Source of the DNA: Bacteroidales bacterium | GTDB lineage: Bacteria > Bacteroidota > Bacteroidia > Bacteroidales > Bacteroidaceae | NCBI GenBank assembly: GCA_012729225.1 | Contig: JAAYDO010000135.1 | Coordinates: 1 to 51,577, forward strand | Length of the DNA stretch: 51,577 nt | Direction of reading: 5' to 3' | Shown here: one piece after another, positions 10,373 to 19,758 of the stretch | How positions within the stretch are numbered: position 1 is the stretch's first letter | How the letters are laid out: the number at the start of each line of letters is the position of its first letter | Program-made: the position numbers and the translations under genes | Notes under the pieces: generated by a model | The model's database searches: none | What the model was told of the DNA's origin: nothing | Seen by the model: the letters and a program-made list of their open reading frames with translations, nothing else

Positions 10373-13300
10373 ATGAAACGAAACTTTTTTCTACTAACTA
10401 TTGTCATTTTTCTTTTGGGTTTTCTTCGCTTGGAAGCCCAGAATGTGCTTTTTTTTACCTCTAAACAAGGTTTGGCGAACTCGCGTGTGCGTAATATCAC
10501 GGAGGATAGCCGTCGCAATATCTGGATTACTACTCAGAACGGACTGAACCGTTATGATGGTGTGAAGTTGAATTCTTACACCCATCAGGCGGGTAACCCT
10601 TACTCGCTCATGTATGACGAGACCACGTGTGTGGTGGACTTTGAGAAGGGGAAGGTGTTGGTTGGCACAGGTGCGGGAGTGCAGGTGTATGACTATGCCA
10701 CCGACAGGTTTACCACGGTGCCTTTTGTGCGTGAGGGTGGAGATTCTGTGAAGGCACGTGTGGTGAGCATCTGCAAGGTGCGCAAGTCTATCATGGTGTG
10801 CTATGCTGGATATGGCTGTGGTGAGTTGCAGAAGGATGAGAATGGCAACTACAGAATCCTTCGCACGGATAAGTACGACACGGATGGCGTGAGTCCTGTG
10901 CGTTTCTATGTAGATAAAGGCGGTCAGGTTTGGATGGTGAATGGAAAGGACAACCTGTTTCGCCAGACACTGAATGGCTGGCAGAAGTATCAGCAGTTGC
11001 ATTATATCAGAAACATGTGTGAGAGTTCGTCGGGCAAATTGTATGTGGGCTCTTACGGGCAGGGCGTGTATGTGTATAACTCAAGACAGGACAGGTTTGA
11101 TCAAGTAGCCACGAAGGAGGAACTGGGTGGGGCTGTGCTGGCTGTGAGTCCATGGACTGCCGGTCGCATGTTCTTCTGTGTGGATGGTGGAGGTGTGCGT
11201 GTGTATGAAGAGCGCACCAAGCAGATAGTGAAGAATACCATCACTGTGAAGGATTTTGACATGAGCACAAGCAACGTGACGGATGCTATCTATGACTCGT
11301 TCGGCAATGTGTGGGTGAGCGTGTATATGAAGGGTGTGGTGATGAAACCCATCAATCAGTCGGCCTTTGAGTATGTGGGGCAGAACTCTATCACAAAGAA
11401 TACGGTAGGAAAGAATTCGGTCTTCTTTATTGCTGGTGCGAAGAATATGGCAGACGGACGAAAGGGCATTTGGGCCGCACCTGACAATGATGGACTGTAT
11501 CTCCTCTCGGCTGATGGCAAAACCTCTAAGCACTGGAGTGTGGACACCAATCCTCGCATGCCTCATGCCTTCACCTGTATATATGACCCTGCTCCAGCAC
11601 CTCTGTTGCTGGGTAGTTTCTATGATGGTTTGTGGCAAATGAAGGATGGCAACTTCTCTAATTTGACAAGAGAAATCAATCATATCTTTGACATTAAACC
11701 TGCTGAAGAGAAAGACTGCTACTGGGTGGCAACAATGGGTGATGGTATCTATTATTATAATCGTGCTACTGGTGAAATGAAAAACTACAATAACCAGACG
11801 GATTATGATGTCATTGGCAACCCTTATGTATATACCATGTTGCTGTTGAAGGATAGGCTTTTTGTGGGTACTGCTGATGGACTTAGGGTATGCTATCCTG
11901 GTAAGGACGGGGTGATAGAGAAGAAGAGCACCATTATCCCGAATCATAGTGTGGTGAGACATTTTGCTTTGTCTGCTGATGGCAAGGCGGTGTGGGCTGC
12001 CACCAATCAGGGACTGCTGAAGATAGATAGGAATAGTTCAAAGATTGTGAGGACTTTCACCACTGCTGATGGTCTGCCCAATAACAGCATCACTTCTGTG
12101 TGTGTGGATGGCAAGGATCTTTGGCTTGGTACTGACTTTGGTTTGTCATGTATGGACACGGAGAAGGAGACCTTTACGAACTTCTTTGCTGATGATGGAC
12201 TGCAGGACAATGAGTTTAGTCGTGGGGCAGTATTTGCACAGGATGGCAAACTCTACTTCAGCGGTATTGGCGGCATCACTTTCTTTGACACAGAGGCTAT
12301 GAAGCATTGGCAGGGCAGAAAGCGTAATCTGCGCTTGAGGCTCGTAGATGTGCTGGTGGGCGGTAAGATTGTGCATCAGGGCGACCTTTCAGGCGGTTAT
12401 GATATTTTGAAGGGCTTGTTGGATGAATGTGAGCGCATAGACTTGTGTAGTTCTGACAACCACTTCACACTTGAGATGTGTGTGGAGGGTTTGTCTAATC
12501 AACATGTCACTTATGAATATAGCATAGATGGTGGCCCGTGGATGGATCAGGGTGGAAATAACGACCGTGTCATCTTTGACAATATGCAGCCAGGCACTTA
12601 TCGTATCAAGTTGAGGGCTAAGGCTTTGGATTTTGTGACGGATGAGCGTGAACTGATAGCAGTGGTGCATTCTGCTTGGCATGCCTCTTGGTGGGCAAAG
12701 TTGATTTATCTGCTCTTGTTCTTTGGCATGTGCTGGTTGGCTTATGAGTATGTGAAGCGTCAGGTGAAATTGCGCCGAATCATGAGGAGAAACCGTCAGC
12801 AGCGTGAACTGAATGAGGCTCGTATGCAGTTCTTCATGAATATCAGTCATGAGATTCGCACTCCTATGACTTTGATTTTAGCACCTCTGGCCAAACTTAT
12901 CGGGCGAGATAATGACCCCGAGCGACAGCGCAACTACCGACTGATGAAACAGAATCTGGATCGTATCCTCCGACTTATCAACCAGATGATGGATGTGAGA
13001 AAGATTGAGCAGGGCAAGTTCCTCTTGGATTATCAGCGGGTAGATATGGTGGAACTCTTGCAAAACATCTTTGATGTGTTTCAGACGAATGCGCAGAGTC
13101 GCAATATTACCTATGTTTTTGAACATGAGGAGGAGCACCTGCATGTATATGTGGATCCTGACAATATGGATAAGATTGTGATGAATCTGCTGTCGAACTC
13201 TTTCAAGTTTACACCTGATGGAGGTAGAATCATACTGAAACTGACCTGTAGCGAGGCTGACAGGTTTGAGGTATCAGTGAGAGACACTGGCGTGGGTATC

Positions 13301-14386
13301 CCCGAGGAAGAGAAGAAGAAGGTGTTTGAGCGTTTCTACTCAGCCCAACACCAGAATGGTTATATAGGTACGGGCATAGGACTGAACTTGACCTCTCTGC
13401 TTGTGAGACTGCATAAGGGTACAATTGATGTGGAGGATAATCCTGATGGCAGGGGCGCAATCTTTACTGTCAGGATGCCTGCGGGCGATGAGTCACTGAG
13501 GGTGATCAAGCAGGACAGCACAGGTACTGTGGCAGATTCTATGGGAATGAGTGGCGATGAATGCGAGCAGGTGAGCACGGCTTCGTTGCTTTCTTACGAC
13601 AAGCCTGCCGACACGCATCACAAGAATACTCTTCTGGTGGAGGATGATGAGGCTATTCGTCAGTATGTGGAGAGTGAACTCTCTGCCGACCTTGTGGTGA
13701 CAACTTGTGGCAATGGACAGGAGGCATGGGACTATATTGTGGCTCATCCCAACAAGGTGGACATTGTGATTAGTGATATTATGATGCCTGTGATGGATGG
13801 AATGACGTTTTGTCAGAAGTTGAAGTCCAACTTCACTACTAATCATATTCCAATCGTGTTGATGACGGCTTTAGGCAGTGATGCTGACCGCATTGCTGGT
13901 ATCACAAATGGTGCAGATGCCTATGTGTCAAAACCTTTCAATATAGATGTGCTCAAGACAACCGTTGTGCAACTTCTGAAGACTCGTCTGCTCTTGCAGG
14001 GCAAGTATCATGGTGATAAGCAGCAGGAGGAGAATATTGATAAGATAGAGATTGAATCTCCTGATGAACATCTGATGAAACGTGTGATGAAGGTCATCAA
14101 CGAGAATATGGACAATCCAGAACTTTCAGTGGAGGTGATAGCCGACAAGGTGGGTATCAGCCGTGTGCACTTCTATCGAAAGATGAAGGATTTGACAGGG
14201 CAAGCACCTCGTGATTTCGTGAAATATGTTCGCTTGAAAGAGGCTGCCCGCTTGCTTTCGGAGAAGGATCTGGACATCACAGGCGTGAGTGTGGCTACAG
14301 GCTTTAAGTCTCTCTCTGCATTCTCCACGAGTTTCAAGGCATTGTTTGGACTGACACCAAGTGAGTGGGTCAAACAGCATGAATAA
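10373..14386 (+). CDS. Hybrid two-component system sensor/regulator (HTCS), probably sensing xylan fragments
   Basis: A 1337-residue one-polypeptide two-component system. A signal sequence (1-23) precedes a periplasmic sensor of repeated reg_prop beta-propeller blades (for example NIWITTQNGLNRYDG) and a Y_Y_Y domain (about 680-765). A membrane helix lies at about 773-795. Then follow HisKA with His826 in NISHEIRTP, the HATPase domain (N box near MNLLSNSFKFTPDGG, G boxes DTGVGIP and GTGIGLN), a receiver with Asp1135 in ISDIMMP, and a C-terminal AraC helix-turn-helix (about 1235-1335). In Bacteroidota such proteins bind oligosaccharides in the periplasm and activate adjacent utilisation genes; Prevotella XynR is a xylan example. 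The xylanase genes upstream suggest the same ligand class, by inference. Confidence 0.93.
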   Translation: MKRNFFLLTIVIFLLGFLRLEAQNVLFFTSKQGLANSRVRNITEDSRRNIWITTQNGLNRYDGVKLNSYTHQAGNPYSLMYDETTCVVDFEKGKVLVGTGAGVQVYDYATDRFTTVPFVREGGDSVKARVVSICKVRKSIMVCYAGYGCGELQKDENGNYRILRTDKYDTDGVSPVRFYVDKGGQVWMVNGKDNLFRQTLNGWQKYQQLHYIRNMCESSSGKLYVGSYGQGVYVYNSRQDRFDQVATKEELGGAVLAVSPWTAGRMFFCVDGGGVRVYEERTKQIVKNTITVKDFDMSTSNVTDAIYDSFGNVWVSVYMKGVVMKPINQSAFEYVGQNSITKNTVGKNSVFFIAGAKNMADGRKGIWAAPDNDGLYLLSADGKTSKHWSVDTNPRMPHAFTCIYDPAPAPLLLGSFYDGLWQMKDGNFSNLTREINHIFDIKPAEEKDCYWVATMGDGIYYYNRATGEMKNYNNQTDYDVIGNPYVYTMLLLKDRLFVGTADGLRVCYPGKDGVIEKKSTIIPNHSVVRHFALSADGKAVWAATNQGLLKIDRNSSKIVRTFTTADGLPNNSITSVCVDGKDLWLGTDFGLSCMDTEKETFTNFFADDGLQDNEFSRGAVFAQDGKLYFSGIGGITFFDTEAMKHWQGRKRNLRLRLVDVLVGGKIVHQGDLSGGYDILKGLLDECERIDLCSSDNHFTLEMCVEGLSNQHVTYEYSIDGGPWMDQGGNNDRVIFDNMQPGTYRIKLRAKALDFVTDERELIAVVHSAWHASWWAKLIYLLLFFGMCWLAYEYVKRQVKLRRIMRRNRQQRELNEARMQFFMNISHEIRTPMTLILAPLAKLIGRDNDPERQRNYRLMKQNLDRILRLINQMMDVRKIEQGKFLLDYQRVDMVELLQNIFDVFQTNAQSRNITYVFEHEEEHLHVYVDPDNMDKIVMNLLSNSFKFTPDGGRIILKLTCSEADRFEVSVRDTGVGIPEEEKKKVFERFYSAQHQNGYIGTGIGLNLTSLLVRLHKGTIDVEDNPDGRGAIFTVRMPAGDESLRVIKQDSTGTVADSMGMSGDECEQVSTASLLSYDKPADTHHKNTLLVEDDEAIRQYVESELSADLVVTTCGNGQEAWDYIVAHPNKVDIVISDIMMPVMDGMTFCQKLKSNFTTNHIPIVLMTALGSDADRIAGITNGADAYVSKPFNIDVLKTTVVQLLKTRLLLQGKYHGDKQQEENIDKIEIESPDEHLMKRVMKVINENMDNPELSVEVIADKVGISRVHFYRKMKDLTGQAPRDFVKYVRLKEAARLLSEKDLDITGVSVATGFKSLSAFSTSFKALFGLTPSEWVKQHE

Positions 14387-14402
14387 GTGCTGGAAAGTGA
14401 AG

Positions 14403-14460
14403 AGTGAAGAGTGGAAAAGACAATGTTTCTGGTAAGGGCATGTCTTTTCCGCTCTTCACT
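14403..14460. terminator. Bidirectional terminator between convergent genes, built from AGTGAAG repeats
   Basis: AGTGAAGAGTGGAAAAGACA (14403-14422) pairs with 14441-14460 over 20 positions with one G-U, loop 18 nt. It lies 17 bp after the HTCS stop and overlaps the last codon of the minus-strand propeller gene. The heptamer AGTGAAG is repeated at its left side, as at 51320-51345. Confidence 0.7.
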
Positions 14461-15787
14461 TTTGTTCTTCACTCTTCACTTGAAATATATCCACGCAGTT
14501 GCCTCCACCATTACTTCTTCCCTGAGAGGTGACAAATACGTATTTCCCGTCTGCGGAGATGTCAAGACCTACAGGATAACTATCTACAGAGATAGAGGTG
14601 AGTGCCTGCATGGACTGGGCATCAATCACATAGAGGGAACTGCTATTGTTGCAGGCTGCAAAGATGAGGCGATTGTTGGGCGACATCTCGATGGTACGAG
14701 CTCCTGCACCTACCTTGCAGTTCTGCCAGCCAGATAGAGTGGCGGTCTTGTTGGCAGAGGACTTGAGTGTGGGAATGGTGGAGAGGAAGGTGCTGAGTGG
14801 TATCTTCTGCACATAGCCATCACGATTGATGCTGAGGTAGAGATGGTCTCCTCGGATGATGAGATGGCGCAGGTTGGGCATCATGCCTGTGATGCGACCT
14901 AAGTATTCCATGGTGTGGAGGTCCACCACAGCAATACCACCAGTGCCGGCCATGCAACCCACGAGCAGATAGTGGTTGTCTGGGGTGAAGGCTGTGCCTC
15001 GGAGGCAATGACCACTATTGTTGTCACGATCCACTTGGCGGGTGAGGCTGAAATTGAGTTTCAACTTCTGGTCAATGATAGCCATGTTGGTGTAGTGCCA
15101 ATCGAAAGGGTTTTCACTTTCAATATTGATGATGCCCACAGTGTTGTCACCCCATTGTGAGATTGCCACGTATTTGCCATCGAGCGAAGTGGCAATCATC
15201 TTAGGCAGAGGGCCTGTATCCATGAGTCGGATAATAGAATCTGTATGTGTGTCGATGATAGCCACGGCAGAAGGGTCTTGGGCATTGATGTCGTAGCTGC
15301 GGCGATAGTAGGGTATCCAGAGATAGCGTCCTCTGTGAGAGAAGGTGCTTTCCACTGGTTTGCCATAGAAAGAACCCCAACCACCAAAAGGTGAAGCAGG
15401 ATGGTTGGCGTCGGGTAAATGGTGGGTGAATGTATAGAAGGGTGTGGCATTGCCTAAAAGCACGGTGTCGGCATCGGTGAATTCATGATGAATCACTTTC
15501 AGCTTCTCGTTGGTCTTGAAGTCATACACTACTGTGGTTGCTCCCTCAAGGGAATTGACATAGTATTTGGTACCATTGGGGTGCATGTTTACAGACTTGG
15601 GAGAATTGATGTCCTTGTCGGCTGTGTCCTCGTCGGATGGATCGTAATATTGCTTTTTGGCGATTAGTTCAATGGAGAGTGAACTGTCGGCTGTGAACAC
15701 CTTTGTGCCAATAGATGGGTGCACAATAGTCTGAGCAGAGAGTGTCAGCGAACAGATGGAGAACAGGGTGAGAAGCGTTCGTTTCAT
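14456..15787 (-). CDS. Secreted YncE/YVTN-type beta-propeller protein, paralogue 2
   Basis: A 443-residue protein with a signal peptide (MKRTLLTLFSICSLTLSAQ) and repeated blades of the cytochrome-cd1-like / YVTN fold, such as SVNMHPNGTKYYVNSLEG, MIATSLDGKYVAISQWG, IEMSPNNRLIFAACNNS and LDISADGKYVFVTSQG. No catalytic or cofactor site is evident. It lies 6 bp downstream of a close paralogue (15794-17095), so the pair forms one operon that arose by tandem duplication. Such propellers usually bind proteins, sugars or metals outside the cytoplasm; I cannot assign a ligand. The stop codon falls inside the terminator hairpin shared with the HTCS gene. Confidence 0.75.
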   Translation of the reverse strand: MKRTLLTLFSICSLTLSAQTIVHPSIGTKVFTADSSLSIELIAKKQYYDPSDEDTADKDINSPKSVNMHPNGTKYYVNSLEGATTVVYDFKTNEKLKVIHHEFTDADTVLLGNATPFYTFTHHLPDANHPASPFGGWGSFYGKPVESTFSHRGRYLWIPYYRRSYDINAQDPSAVAIIDTHTDSIIRLMDTGPLPKMIATSLDGKYVAISQWGDNTVGIINIESENPFDWHYTNMAIIDQKLKLNFSLTRQVDRDNNSGHCLRGTAFTPDNHYLLVGCMAGTGGIAVVDLHTMEYLGRITGMMPNLRHLIIRGDHLYLSINRDGYVQKIPLSTFLSTIPTLKSSANKTATLSGWQNCKVGAGARTIEMSPNNRLIFAACNNSSSLYVIDAQSMQALTSISVDSYPVGLDISADGKYVFVTSQGRSNGGGNCVDIFQVKSEEQK

Positions 15788-15793
15788 GTCAAT

Positions 15794-17095
15794 TTATTTC
15801 AATGTGTGATAAGTGACTTTGTAGATATTGACTGCATTGCCGCCACCCTTGCCAGAACGACCTTGGGAGGTGACAAGCGCATATTTGCCATCTTTGGATA
15901 GATCCAGCCCTACTGGGTAACTGTCCACAGGAATGGAGGTGAGGACTTTCATGGTAAGAGCATCTACCACATAGAGTTCACTGCTGGAGTTGCATGCGGC
16001 AAAGATGTATTTTCCTGAAGGAGAAAGTTCGATGGTACGAGCCCCTCCGCCTACTTTTACACTTTTGAAGCCAGAGAGAGTACCTCGCTTGTTGGACATC
16101 TTTGAGATGGCTTCGAGAACGCTCTTGAAGGCAATCTTCTGTACATAGCCTGCATTGTTGATGCTGAGGTAGAGGTAACCGTTCTTCAAGATGAGGTGGC
16201 GCACATTGGCCATCATGCCTTGAAGGCGGCCAAGATACTCGGACTTGTGGAGGTCGATAACAGCAATGCCACCACCGCCACCCATGCATCCTACAAGGAG
16301 GTAGTGATTGTCAGGGGTGAACACAGTGCCACGGAGGGCATAACCACTGCCGTTGTCACGATCAACAGCATGGGTAAGGCTGAAGTTGAGGTTGAGTTTG
16401 TAATCGACGATGTGGCAGGCTTTGTGCTTCCACTCACGAGGATTGGGACTGGAGATGTCGATAATGCCTACGGTGTTGTTTCCCCAATGTGAGATGGCCA
16501 CATATTTGCCATCGGGCGAAGTGGCAATCATCTTGGGGAGCGGGCCAGTTTCCATGAGACGGATAATCTTGTCACTTTGTGTATCAATGATTGCTACAGC
16601 AGAGGGGTCTTGAGCATTGATGTCATAACTGCGTCGATAGTAAGGAATCCATAGATAACGACCTTTGTGGGTGAAGGTGCTTTCCACTGGTTTGCCATAG
16701 AAAGAATTGAGATGGTCATTCTCATAGTGCGTGAAAGGGTAGAGGTCAGAAGGTGCGCTCCAGAGGTGAGCGTCTTTCTTTTGGTCGAACACATGCTTGA
16801 TGACTTTCAGCTTGTTGTAGGTCTGCATGTCATAGACTACTGTTGTAGCCCCTTCAAGGGAGTTCACATAGAACTTCTTACCGTTGGGGTGCACATTGAT
16901 GGATTTTGGAGAGTTGATGTCTGCATCGGCTGTGCTTTTGTCTCCAGGGTTGAAGTACTGTTTCTTGCCCACAAGTTCCAAAGAGATGCGTTTGTCTGGT
17001 GACTGGACTGTTTCGCCTATTTGGGGATGCACAATCTGTGCCTGTATGGCAGAAGCAATCAGCAGCACATAGAGAAGAATGGTGAATTTACGCAT
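15794..17095 (-). CDS. Secreted YncE/YVTN-type beta-propeller protein, paralogue 1
   Basis: A 433-residue exported protein (signal peptide ending AIQAQ) with the same blade series as its downstream neighbour. Long blocks are identical between the two, for example VNSLEGATTVVYD, YYRRSYDINAQDPSAVAIIDT and FTPDNHYLLVGCM. It is the first gene of a two-gene minus-strand operon, divergent from the alpha/beta hydrolase. The function is unknown. The location beside the xylan regulator hints at a role at the cell surface during glycan use, but nothing in the sequence proves it. Confidence 0.75.
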   Translation of the reverse strand: MRKFTILLYVLLIASAIQAQIVHPQIGETVQSPDKRISLELVGKKQYFNPGDKSTADADINSPKSINVHPNGKKFYVNSLEGATTVVYDMQTYNKLKVIKHVFDQKKDAHLWSAPSDLYPFTHYENDHLNSFYGKPVESTFTHKGRYLWIPYYRRSYDINAQDPSAVAIIDTQSDKIIRLMETGPLPKMIATSPDGKYVAISHWGNNTVGIIDISSPNPREWKHKACHIVDYKLNLNFSLTHAVDRDNGSGYALRGTVFTPDNHYLLVGCMGGGGGIAVIDLHKSEYLGRLQGMMANVRHLILKNGYLYLSINNAGYVQKIAFKSVLEAISKMSNKRGTLSGFKSVKVGGGARTIELSPSGKYIFAACNSSSELYVVDALTMKVLTSIPVDSYPVGLDLSKDGKYALVTSQGRSGKGGGNAVNIYKVTYHTLK

Positions 17096-17158
17096 GACAG
17101 ATAGAGTTTGGATATAAATGAGAGAGGATTAAATAGAAATTGTAGTGAATATAAATTA

Positions 17159-17187
17159 CAAAGGTAAGGCTTTAAAATGAGGAACAA
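17159..17187 (-). promoter_or_regulatory. Promoter of the propeller operon
   Basis: On the minus strand TACCTTTG (17166-17159) with a weak TTG at 17187-17185 upstream, about 63 bp before the ATG at 17095. Confidence 0.5.
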
Positions 17188-17282
17188 GGAAAGAAGGGTG
17201 AAGATTTTTACCATTTGACGTGTTTTTTATAGAAATTCTTCAATATTTATGTTCATAAGCCTCAAATCCTCATTTTTTTTTG

Positions 17283-17290
17283 TATCTTTG
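17283..17290 (+). promoter_or_regulatory. -7 box of the alpha/beta hydrolase promoter
   Basis: TATCTTTG sits 48 bp upstream of the ATG at 17339. This box rules out the longer in-frame start at 17249, which would lie upstream of the transcript. Confidence 0.6.
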
Positions 17291-17338
17291 CACTTGTATA
17301 GGTTATACAACAAATTGTATTTCAAGAAAGAAAACTTC

Positions 17339-18148
17339 ATGCATAGATATATCAAATTCATCTTGTCCGTCTTTGTTTTCATGTGTTGTACCTTGTTGCA
17401 TGCACAGGACACAAGTAAGGCATATTATAATGCTGTGCCAGATAGTTATAACTTCTGGTTTTATCGTCCAGAGGAGGATGAGGGTGATGGCGTGCATCGT
17501 CCCTTGCTCATCTTCTTACATGGTGCAAGCTTGTGTGGTCGCAATCTGGCAAACGTGAAACGCTATGGTCCAATGGAGGCTCTGAAACGAGGACGTGCTA
17601 TCGACTGCTACATCTTGGCTCCTCAAAACCCTGGTGGTTCTTGGAGTCCGCAGAAGATTATGAAGTTGATAGAGTGGGCAGAGAGCAGGTATAATGTAGA
17701 TAAAGACCGCATCTACTGCTATGGCATGAGTCTGGGTGGTTATGGCACACTCGACATGTGTGCAACCTATCCAGATGTGATTGCTGCAGGTATGGCGATG
17801 TGTGGAGGTGCAACAGTGAAGGACATGAGTGGCTTGTCAAAATTGCCGATGTGGATTGTGCACGGAACGGCTGATACTGCTGTGCCAGTGTCAGCTTCAG
17901 ACCGAGTGGTGGAGGCTATCGAGAAGACGGGTGACTCCTCTCGCTTGATTTATACACGTATGAAAGGTGTGAATCATGGCCGCTTGGCTCGTATCTTCTA
18001 TTGTTATCAGACCTATGATTGGATGTTCTCTCATTCACTGAAGGATGAAGACCGTGCCATCAACCGTGACTTTGAGATAACCAACCAACTTTTGAACGAT
18101 GCCTATAAAGATTTAGGACGCAATGCTAACTTTGCCTCTTATGATTAG
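17339..18148 (+). CDS. Secreted alpha/beta hydrolase (esterase, PHB-depolymerase/CE1-like)
   Basis: A 269-residue protein when started at ATG 17339, which gives a clean signal peptide (MHRYIKFILSVFVFMCCTLLHAQ); an in-frame ATG 90 bp upstream lies before the promoter box. The catalytic triad is visible: Ser131 in YGMSLGGYG, Asp179 in HGTADTAVP, His213 in GVNHG. The oxyanion region LIFLHGASLCG is near residue 60. The family includes carbohydrate esterases and serine hydrolases that act outside the cytoplasm. In this neighbourhood an acetyl or feruloyl esterase on plant polysaccharide is plausible, but a peptidase or other esterase cannot be excluded. Confidence 0.8.
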   Translation: MHRYIKFILSVFVFMCCTLLHAQDTSKAYYNAVPDSYNFWFYRPEEDEGDGVHRPLLIFLHGASLCGRNLANVKRYGPMEALKRGRAIDCYILAPQNPGGSWSPQKIMKLIEWAESRYNVDKDRIYCYGMSLGGYGTLDMCATYPDVIAAGMAMCGGATVKDMSGLSKLPMWIVHGTADTAVPVSASDRVVEAIEKTGDSSRLIYTRMKGVNHGRLARIFYCYQTYDWMFSHSLKDEDRAINRDFEITNQLLNDAYKDLGRNANFASYD

Positions 18149-18271
18149 GGGCAGAGTGGGGGCACTATATCAGGCTTTGAATGAAATGTTAGAATAAAAA
18201 TCTATTAATAATATAGTTTTTTAGTAAGTTAAATAAAAACCTAAAACTATTAAACCTTTATTACCAACCCA

Positions 18272-19597
18272 ATGAAAAAGATTCTTCTTTTATCCTCATT
18301 CTTTCTTTCTATCTTGGCGGTGCAGGCGCAGACAGCCAAGGAAGAGATTTATGCCGATATTTTGAAGTCGAGCTCAAACCACATGGCTTATCAAGCCCCA
18401 ACCCAACCTTTAACTAAGTCGCCCAAGGGCTACGAACCTTTCTACATGACACACTATGGTCGTCATGGATCTCGTTGGCTTCTCAACGACCATGAATATC
18501 AAAATGTGATCAAACCTCTTCGTAAGGCTAAAGAAGAAGGGATACTCACGGCTCTTGGTCAGGAGACGCTGGAGAAGATGGAGCGTTTTTACCCTTGCAC
18601 ATTGGGGCGATTGGGCGAACTAACCGATATTGGTGAGATTCAGCACCATGGTATTGGCAAACGCATGACTCAGAACTTCCCAAAGGTCTTTAGTGGTAAG
18701 AAAGCAGAGGTGGATGCACGAAGTACAGTGGTGGTTCGTTGCATCATGAGTATGGTGGCAGAATGTGAGGAAATCACTGCATTCAATCCTGAACTGAAGA
18801 TGCACAATGATGTGAGCCAGTCTTATCAGTGGTATCTGAATCATAACCTCTATCCGATGCTTCATGAGGCAGGACGTGATAGAGGTAGAATAAACTGGGA
18901 ATACCAGCAGAAATATACACATCCAGAGCGGTTCTGCCGTGCGCTCTTCACGGATGAGAGCTACTGGAGGGACGAGAAGTTCAAGGCAGCAGACTGGATG
19001 CGTCAGGTGTTTAGTGTGACAACAAACATGCAGAGTCATGGATGTGGTGAGGATATGTGGAATCTCTTCACCAAAGAGGAGGCGTATGATTTGTGGAAGA
19101 TTGTGAACATCGACTGGTATCTGGGTTATGCCAATGCACCTCAGACAGGTGGTTTGATGCAATATAACCAGACCGAATTGTTGCGCAATATGATTCAGAC
19201 TACTGACACGGTGCTGGCCAGCAAGACTTACTCTAATGGTGCCGCATTGCGTTTCGGCCATGAAGTGTGTGTGTTGCCATTGGCTTGTTTGATGGAACTT
19301 GATAGTTGTGGTCGTGCAGTGGAGGACTTGGACCGCTTGGAGGACTATTGGGTAAACTTCCGCATTTATCCTATGGCTTGCAACATCCAATTGGTGTTCT
19401 ATCATTCTAAAAAGAAAAAAGCCAATGCTCCTATCTTGGTGAAAGCATTACTGAATGAGAAAGAGGCTACTCTGCCTGTCAAGACAGATCAGTATCCATA
19501 CTATAAGTGGGATGATCTTCGTGCTTATTACATGCAGAAGATGGAGGCTTTTGATGAGAAACTAAAGGCGTGGGAGGAAAAGAACAAGAAAAAATAA
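18272..19597 (+). CDS. Secreted histidine-type phosphatase (MINPP / phytase-like)
   Basis: A 441-residue exported protein (signal peptide MKKILLLSSFFLSILAVQAQ). It has the phosphatase signature HYGRHGSRW with nucleophile His65, Arg64 and Arg68, and a distal His330-Glu331 pair in FGHEVC in place of the usual HD. Length and motifs match bacterial multiple-inositol-polyphosphate phosphatases such as the Bacteroides enzyme. These take phosphate from phytate in the periplasm, which fits a plant-fibre diet. A general acid phosphatase role is the alternative. It is 123 bp downstream of the hydrolase, with no clear promoter between them. Confidence 0.82.
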   Translation: MKKILLLSSFFLSILAVQAQTAKEEIYADILKSSSNHMAYQAPTQPLTKSPKGYEPFYMTHYGRHGSRWLLNDHEYQNVIKPLRKAKEEGILTALGQETLEKMERFYPCTLGRLGELTDIGEIQHHGIGKRMTQNFPKVFSGKKAEVDARSTVVVRCIMSMVAECEEITAFNPELKMHNDVSQSYQWYLNHNLYPMLHEAGRDRGRINWEYQQKYTHPERFCRALFTDESYWRDEKFKAADWMRQVFSVTTNMQSHGCGEDMWNLFTKEEAYDLWKIVNIDWYLGYANAPQTGGLMQYNQTELLRNMIQTTDTVLASKTYSNGAALRFGHEVCVLPLACLMELDSCGRAVEDLDRLEDYWVNFRIYPMACNIQLVFYHSKKKKANAPILVKALLNEKEATLPVKTDQYPYYKWDDLRAYYMQKMEAFDEKLKAWEEKNKKK

Positions 19598-19716
19598 AAG
19601 TCTTTGTTCCCATTCTCCCTGCATGAGGAGATGCCTCATTTGGGTGAGGGCGGCATCTGAATGCCATAAGGCTTCCGAATGTATAACATGTACTTAGTTG
19701 CAAACAATCATAGTAG

Positions 19717-19744
19717 GAGAGAACCCTTTCGGTTCTCTCTTCTT
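19717..19744 (+). terminator. Hairpin with U-rich tail just before the helicase start
   Basis: GAGAGAACC (19717-19725) pairs with GGTTCTCTC (19731-19739) around a CTTTC loop, then TTCTT. It lies 20 bp before the helicase ATG, so it either ends the phosphatase transcript or acts in the helicase leader. Confidence 0.6.
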
Positions 19745-19758
19745 AAATGAAATCATAG

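Noticed and set aside
14411-17072. Plus-strand frames opposite the two propeller genes
   Set aside because: Shadows of the minus-strand coding sequence with low-complexity, non-family translations.
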